From Bordetella parapertussis (GTDB taxonomy: Bacteria; Pseudomonadota; Gammaproteobacteria; Burkholderiales; Burkholderiaceae_E), in the NCBI GenBank assembly GCA_945872335.1, contig CAMBZS010000010.1:1-35427 (forward strand): 35,427 bases of DNA, written 5' to 3'. Positions 31,880 to 35,427 of this stretch are shown piece by piece (position 1 is the stretch's first letter; each line of letters begins with the position of its first letter). The translations under genes were made by a program, and so were the position numbers. The notes beneath the pieces were generated by a model. That model had not been told where the DNA came from, searched no databases, and saw nothing but the letters and a program-made list of their open reading frames with translations.

Positions 31880-33475
31880 ATGCAAAAGCCTGCCCCGCCC
31901 GAACTGGCTCCAAAGAGCCTGACCATCCCCGCGCTGGTTGCCGAGATGGCGAACCGCTATCCGGATCGCGAAGCGGTGGTGGGTGCCCATCACCGCTTCA
32001 CCTACCAGGGTATCGAGCGGGCGGTGAACCAGGCGGCGTCGTTTCTGTTGCAGGCGGGTATCCGCAAGGGCGACAAGGTAGCCGTTCTGATGGGCAACCT
32101 GCCCGAGTGGATCATTGCCGACTTTGCAATCACCTCGATTGGTGCGGTGATGGTGGCGGTCAACACCTGGGTGACCGCACGGGAACTCGCCTATGTGCTC
32201 GAGCATTCCGACACACGACTGCTCATCACCACCGGCCGGTTTTTGCGCCATGATTACCGCGCAATGATCGACGAACTGCGAGCCGAGTCCCGACTGCCTC
32301 AACTCGAGCGCGTGCTGGTGGTGGGCGACGATGTGCGCGATGGCGATCTGCGCTGGACCGATGCGATGCGCGAGCCCGATCCCGCCGCTGCGTCCCGGCT
32401 GAACGAAGCGCGGGCAGCCGTCAGGCCCGACGATCCGGCCTACATCCTCTACACCTCGGGCTCTACCGCGCTGCCCAAAGGCGTGGTGATTCAGCACCGG
32501 GGGCTGGTCGAAAACATGTGGAGAATCGGCCAGCGCCAGCACGTCACGCATCATGACCGCCTGTGGCTGGCCGTCTCGCTCTTCTGGGGGTTGGGTTGCG
32601 AAAACGCGCTCTTCAACCTCTATACCCATGGTGGCTGCATCGTGCTGCAGGAAAGCTTTGACGCCGAGGAGGCGCTGCAGTTGATCGAGCGTGAGCGCTG
32701 CACGATGTTCTATGGCACGCCCAATATGGCCGAGGCACTCCTCAGCACGCCCGGTTATCGGCGAGAGCGGCTTCGCACCATGCGGGGCGGGGCCACGATC
32801 GGCACGCCGGATCAGATCCGACGGCTGATCGATGCCGGCCTCACCGAGATCTGCAACATCTACGGGCTCACTGAAACCTATGGCAACTGCTCGGTCACTG
32901 ACGCGGCTGACGATCTGGCGCTGCGGCTTGAAAGCATCGGCCAGCCACTCGCGGGCTTCGATATCCGGGTGATCGACAGCAGCTCCGGACTGGAGTGCGC
33001 ACCCGGGGACATCGGAGAAATTCGCGTCAAGGGCCACGTGCTCAAGGAGTACTACAAGGACCCCGAGCGCACCCGCGAAGCCTTTGATGAGCGCGGCTAC
33101 TTCCGCACGGGCGATCTCGGGCTGTTCGGGCCCACCGGGCACCTTTATTTCCGGGGTCGGATCAAGGAAATGATCAAGACCGGTGGCATGAATGTGTCGC
33201 CTGTTGAGGTGGAGCAGGTGCTCACCGGGCACCCCGGCGTGATGGCCGCCTATTGTGTGCCGCTCCCTGATCCCGAGCTCGATGAAGTCTTTGGCGCGGT
33301 GGTGGTGCCCAAGCATGGGGCGATCATCGATCTCGAGGCGGTGCGGGCTTTGTGCGCCCGCGAATTGGCCCGCTACAAGCGACCGAAACAGTTTCTGGTG
33401 ATTGAAGAGCGTGACCTGCCGCTCACCATCACGGGCAAGGTGCGCAAAGACGATTTGATCCGTCGCTTCACGTAA
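31880..33475 (+). CDS. AMP-dependent synthetase/CoA ligase
   Basis: 531-residue ANL-superfamily acyl/aryl-CoA synthetase, activating a carboxylic acid through an acyl-adenylate. The P-loop YTSGSTALPKG is at 191-201, IYGLTET (327-333) is motif A5, YFRTGDLG is A7, GRIKEMIKTGGMNVSP is the hinge/A8 region, and the C-terminal TGKVRK gives the adenylation lysine. Start 31880 is used because it lies just downstream of a TATACT box and before the conserved N-terminus; no strong ribosome site is visible. It is the first gene of the block with MBL, SCP2-like and hydrolase genes. Substrate is unknown, probably a medium-chain or aromatic acid. Confidence 0.92.
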   Translation: MQKPAPPELAPKSLTIPALVAEMANRYPDREAVVGAHHRFTYQGIERAVNQAASFLLQAGIRKGDKVAVLMGNLPEWIIADFAITSIGAVMVAVNTWVTARELAYVLEHSDTRLLITTGRFLRHDYRAMIDELRAESRLPQLERVLVVGDDVRDGDLRWTDAMREPDPAAASRLNEARAAVRPDDPAYILYTSGSTALPKGVVIQHRGLVENMWRIGQRQHVTHHDRLWLAVSLFWGLGCENALFNLYTHGGCIVLQESFDAEEALQLIERERCTMFYGTPNMAEALLSTPGYRRERLRTMRGGATIGTPDQIRRLIDAGLTEICNIYGLTETYGNCSVTDAADDLALRLESIGQPLAGFDIRVIDSSSGLECAPGDIGEIRVKGHVLKEYYKDPERTREAFDERGYFRTGDLGLFGPTGHLYFRGRIKEMIKTGGMNVSPVEVEQVLTGHPGVMAAYCVPLPDPELDEVFGAVVVPKHGAIIDLEAVRALCARELARYKRPKQFLVIEERDLPLTITGKVRKDDLIRRFT

Positions 33476-33529
33476 TCTGCTGAATGCGGGCACACGGTTT
33501 ACATCGAACTCTCAACGGAGATCTGCCAG

Positions 33530-34330
33530 ATGACACTCCCCACCTACGAAATCTACGCGGTCAAGTACGCGCACCACGACCGCAGTTCGCGCGACAACTT
33601 TGTGGGCGGGGACAGTCATGACGTGCCCATGCCGCTCGATTATTTCGTCTGGGCGATCCGGGGGGGCGGCCGCACCTGGGTGCTGGACACCGGGTTTTCC
33701 GAAGAGGTCGCCAGGCAGCGCGGGCGCGATTTTCTCCGCTGCCCCGGACAGGGGTTGTCACTGCTCGGCATCGATCCTGAGTCGGTGAGCGACGTGATCA
33801 TCTCGCATATGCATTACGACCATGCAGGCAATGCTCAGCTCTTTCGGCGGGCGCGCTATCACCTGCAGGACCGCGAGATGCAGTTCGCAACTGGGCGCTG
33901 CATGTGTTTCAAGCCCATGCGGTTTCCGTTTGACGTGAATGACGTGAAAGCCATGGTGGACCGGGTGTTCGAGGACCGTGTGTGCTTTCACGATGGTGAC
34001 GATGAAATTGCACCGGGTATCACGCTCCACCGGGTGGGCGGGCACACGATGGGATTACAGGTGGTGCGCGTGCACACCCGCCGCGGCTGGGTGGTGCTTG
34101 CGAGCGATGCCTCGCATTTTTATGCCAACATCGAATCCGATCGGCCGTTTCCGCTCATCTACAACCAGGCCGACATGCATGAAGCCTATCGACGCGTGTA
34201 TTCGCTTGCCAGTTCGCCGGCGCATGTCATCCCTGGCCACGATCCGCTGGTCATGAAGCGCTATCCGGCGCCCAGCGATGCGCTGCGCGGTATTGCGGTG
34301 AGGCTGGATGCCGATCCGATCGCCGACTGA
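33530..34330 (+). CDS. Metallo-beta-lactamase-fold hydrolase (N-acyl homoserine lactonase-like)
   Basis: 266-residue MBL-fold enzyme. The binuclear metal site is complete: H93, H95, D97 and H98 in SHMHYDHAG, H172 in GGHTMG, D193 in ASDASHFY and H237 in IPGHDP. DTGFSEE and the arrangement of the last two motifs resemble AHL lactonases and related lactone or thioester hydrolases. In this catabolic block a lactonase or thioesterase for a pathway intermediate is more likely than quorum quenching. GGAGA precedes the ATG, 54 bases after the ligase stop. No signal peptide. Confidence 0.9.
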   Translation: MTLPTYEIYAVKYAHHDRSSRDNFVGGDSHDVPMPLDYFVWAIRGGGRTWVLDTGFSEEVARQRGRDFLRCPGQGLSLLGIDPESVSDVIISHMHYDHAGNAQLFRRARYHLQDREMQFATGRCMCFKPMRFPFDVNDVKAMVDRVFEDRVCFHDGDDEIAPGITLHRVGGHTMGLQVVRVHTRRGWVVLASDASHFYANIESDRPFPLIYNQADMHEAYRRVYSLASSPAHVIPGHDPLVMKRYPAPSDALRGIAVRLDADPIAD

Positions 34331-34368
34331 TTCGAGCTTTTCTTCCATCCTGTTTCAAGGACTCCACG

Positions 34369-34758
34369 ATGTCAGCCTTTCCTGATGAAGACTGGTTCAG
34401 GGCCTATCAGGCCCGCGTCAATGCCGATCGCGAACTCTCGGTGATCGGCAATTGGTTCAGCGCGCGTTTCTCGATCACTGTGGGCGATACCCGCCGCGTG
34501 CTCACGGTTGAGAAAGGGCGTATCAGCCAGATCAATTTCGCGCCGCGCTTTGATGCCCGTCCTGCCTTCGGATTCCGTGCGCCGATGGACACCTGGGCCA
34601 GGTTTGTGAGCGCCACGCCGCCGCCGCTCTATAACGACTTCTTTGCCATGCTGATGCGCGTACCGGAGTTTGTGCTGGAGGGCGACGGCCTGGTCGCCAT
34701 GCAAAACGGCCGTGCACTGCAGCGGATGATGAACCTGATGCGAAAGGAAGCCGCATGA
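34369..34758 (+). CDS. Small SCP2-like lipid-binding-domain protein
   Basis: 129 residues. The order of secondary structure and the segments TVGDTRRVLTVEKGRI, DTWARFVSA and a C-terminal amphipathic stretch ending in MQNGRALQRMMNLMR resemble SCP2 sterol-carrier-type domains, which bind hydrophobic or CoA-linked molecules. The match is by pattern, not certain. No signal peptide. It lies 38 bases after the MBL gene, and its stop overlaps the next start by four bases (ATGA), so it likely works with the hydrolase, perhaps holding its substrate. Confidence 0.7.
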   Translation: MSAFPDEDWFRAYQARVNADRELSVIGNWFSARFSITVGDTRRVLTVEKGRISQINFAPRFDARPAFGFRAPMDTWARFVSATPPPLYNDFFAMLMRVPEFVLEGDGLVAMQNGRALQRMMNLMRKEAA

Positions 34759-35427
34759 ACCGCCTCGAACCGATCAGCGGCCGCTATGTCACGGTCGATA
34801 TCCAGGGCGAAGCCCATCGTATTTTTTTCGAGGAAGCTGGCGAGGGCGTGCCGCTTATTTGCCTGCACACCGCAGGCGCCGACTCGCGCCAGTGGCGGCA
34901 TCTTCTGAACGACGCCGATGTCACGAGCAGGTTCAGGGTGCTTGCTTTCGATCTGCCCTATCACGGGCGATCAAACCCGCCCGACGAGTGGTGGCTGCGC
35001 AAATATCAGCTCACCTCGCAACTCTATGCCGACATGATCCGGGCCTTCTGGAAGGGGCTGGGTCTCGATCGTCCGGTCATCATGGGTTGCTCCATGGGCG
35101 GGGCAATCGTGCTCAAGATGGCGGTGGATTATCAGCGCGAGCTTCGTGGCATCGTCGGGCTGGAGGCGGCCGCGTACGCGCCAGGTCGCTATAACGACTT
35201 CCTGCACCACCCTGCCGTGCACGGTGGTGAACTTTGCGCAAGCTACACCATGGGTCTCTGTGCACCCACCACACCCGAAACCAATCGCCGGGAAAACTGG
35301 TGGTACTACGCGCAGGGTGGTCCTGGCGTCTACGCTGGCGACGTGCATTTCTACAGCTTCGACTGGGACGGTCGTGAGGCGATCAAAACGATCGATACCG
35401 GTCTTTGCAAGGTGTCGCTGCTCACGG
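34755..35427 (+). CDS. Alpha/beta hydrolase (partial, C-terminus beyond window)
   Basis: 224 codons are present and the frame is open at the right edge. An oxyanion-hole segment CLHTAGADSRQW (36-47), FDLPYHGRSNPP (65-76) and a standard nucleophile elbow GCSMGG (111-116, S113) show a serine alpha/beta hydrolase, in contrast to the histidine-bearing one at 16690-17541. The acid and histidine of the triad lie beyond the window. The start overlaps the SCP2-like gene, so they are translationally coupled. Likely C-C, ester or thioester hydrolysis in the ligase pathway. Confidence 0.92.
   Translation, partial: MNRLEPISGRYVTVDIQGEAHRIFFEEAGEGVPLICLHTAGADSRQWRHLLNDADVTSRFRVLAFDLPYHGRSNPPDEWWLRKYQLTSQLYADMIRAFWKGLGLDRPVIMGCSMGGAIVLKMAVDYQRELRGIVGLEAAAYAPGRYNDFLHHPAVHGGELCASYTMGLCAPTTPETNRRENWWYYAQGGPGVYAGDVHFYSFDWDGREAIKTIDTGLCKVSLLT

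Noticed and set aside
31811-33493. 560-codon open frame on the minus strand opposite the CoA ligase
   Set aside because: It mirrors the ligase gene, has no recognisable domain and is rich in His/Arg/Gly as expected for an antisense frame of high-GC coding DNA.
33530-34330. Quorum-quenching AHL lactonase
   Set aside because: The metal motif fits, but it is shared by many lactonases and thioesterases, and the operon is catabolic; only the fold-level call is supportable.
1-35427. Genomic island or mobile element
   Set aside because: No integrase, transposase, tRNA end or flanking direct repeats seen, and base composition looks even throughout.

Overview
The window is high-GC, tightly packed bacterial DNA with 36 protein genes and no gap longer than about 240 bases. 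I see no rRNA, tRNA, transposase, integrase, CRISPR array or phage gene. Four Bug/TctC-type periplasmic receptors and two TRAP transporters, together with alanine/lysine-rich histone H1-like segments, suggest a betaproteobacterium of the order Burkholderiales (Alcaligenaceae- or Comamonadaceae-like). That placement is an inference from gene content. The region looks like a catabolic island for organic, probably oxygenated or carboxylated, compounds.

Layout, left half. An enolase-superfamily gene cut by the left edge and an SDR dehydrogenase read leftward (1-1643). A PhyH-type oxygenase (1685-2512) reads away from them. Two Bug receptors diverge from one another (2603-4741). A TauD-type oxygenase (4882-5751) diverges from a flavin monooxygenase-Bug pair (5915-8070). 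A six-gene leftward block (14532 down to 8109) holds TRAP receptor DctP, DctQ, DctM, an FAD dehydrogenase, an NMT1/SsuA-like protein without a visible signal peptide, and an isopenicillin N synthase-like oxygenase. A hairpin followed by a T-rich tract lies between dctP and dctQ.

Layout, right half. A zinc-type MDR reductase (14720-15787) converges on a racemase-like and hydrolase-like pair (15824-17541). These diverge from two overlapping MmgE/PrpD genes (17583-20404). A leftward four-gene block encodes a FAH-family protein, an SMP-30 lactonase-like protein, a Bug receptor and a small dimeric-barrel-like protein (24155 down to 20386). A rightward eight-gene block (24393-30797) encodes a complete second TRAP transporter, three cupins and two dehydrogenases. 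A 3-hydroxyisobutyrate dehydrogenase-like gene converges on it. A final rightward block (31880 to the right edge) has a CoA ligase, a metallo-beta-lactamase-fold hydrolase, an SCP2-like protein and an alpha/beta hydrolase cut by the edge.

The most unusual feature is in the second TRAP block. Two unrelated cupin proteins carry long, acid-free, Lys/Ala-rich tails like the histone H1 C-terminal domain, one at its C-terminus (27393-28139) and one at its N-terminus (30207-30797). No transcriptional regulator is encoded anywhere in the window, despite at least ten changes of transcription direction. Substrates cannot be named from sequence alone, so enzyme calls stay at family level.
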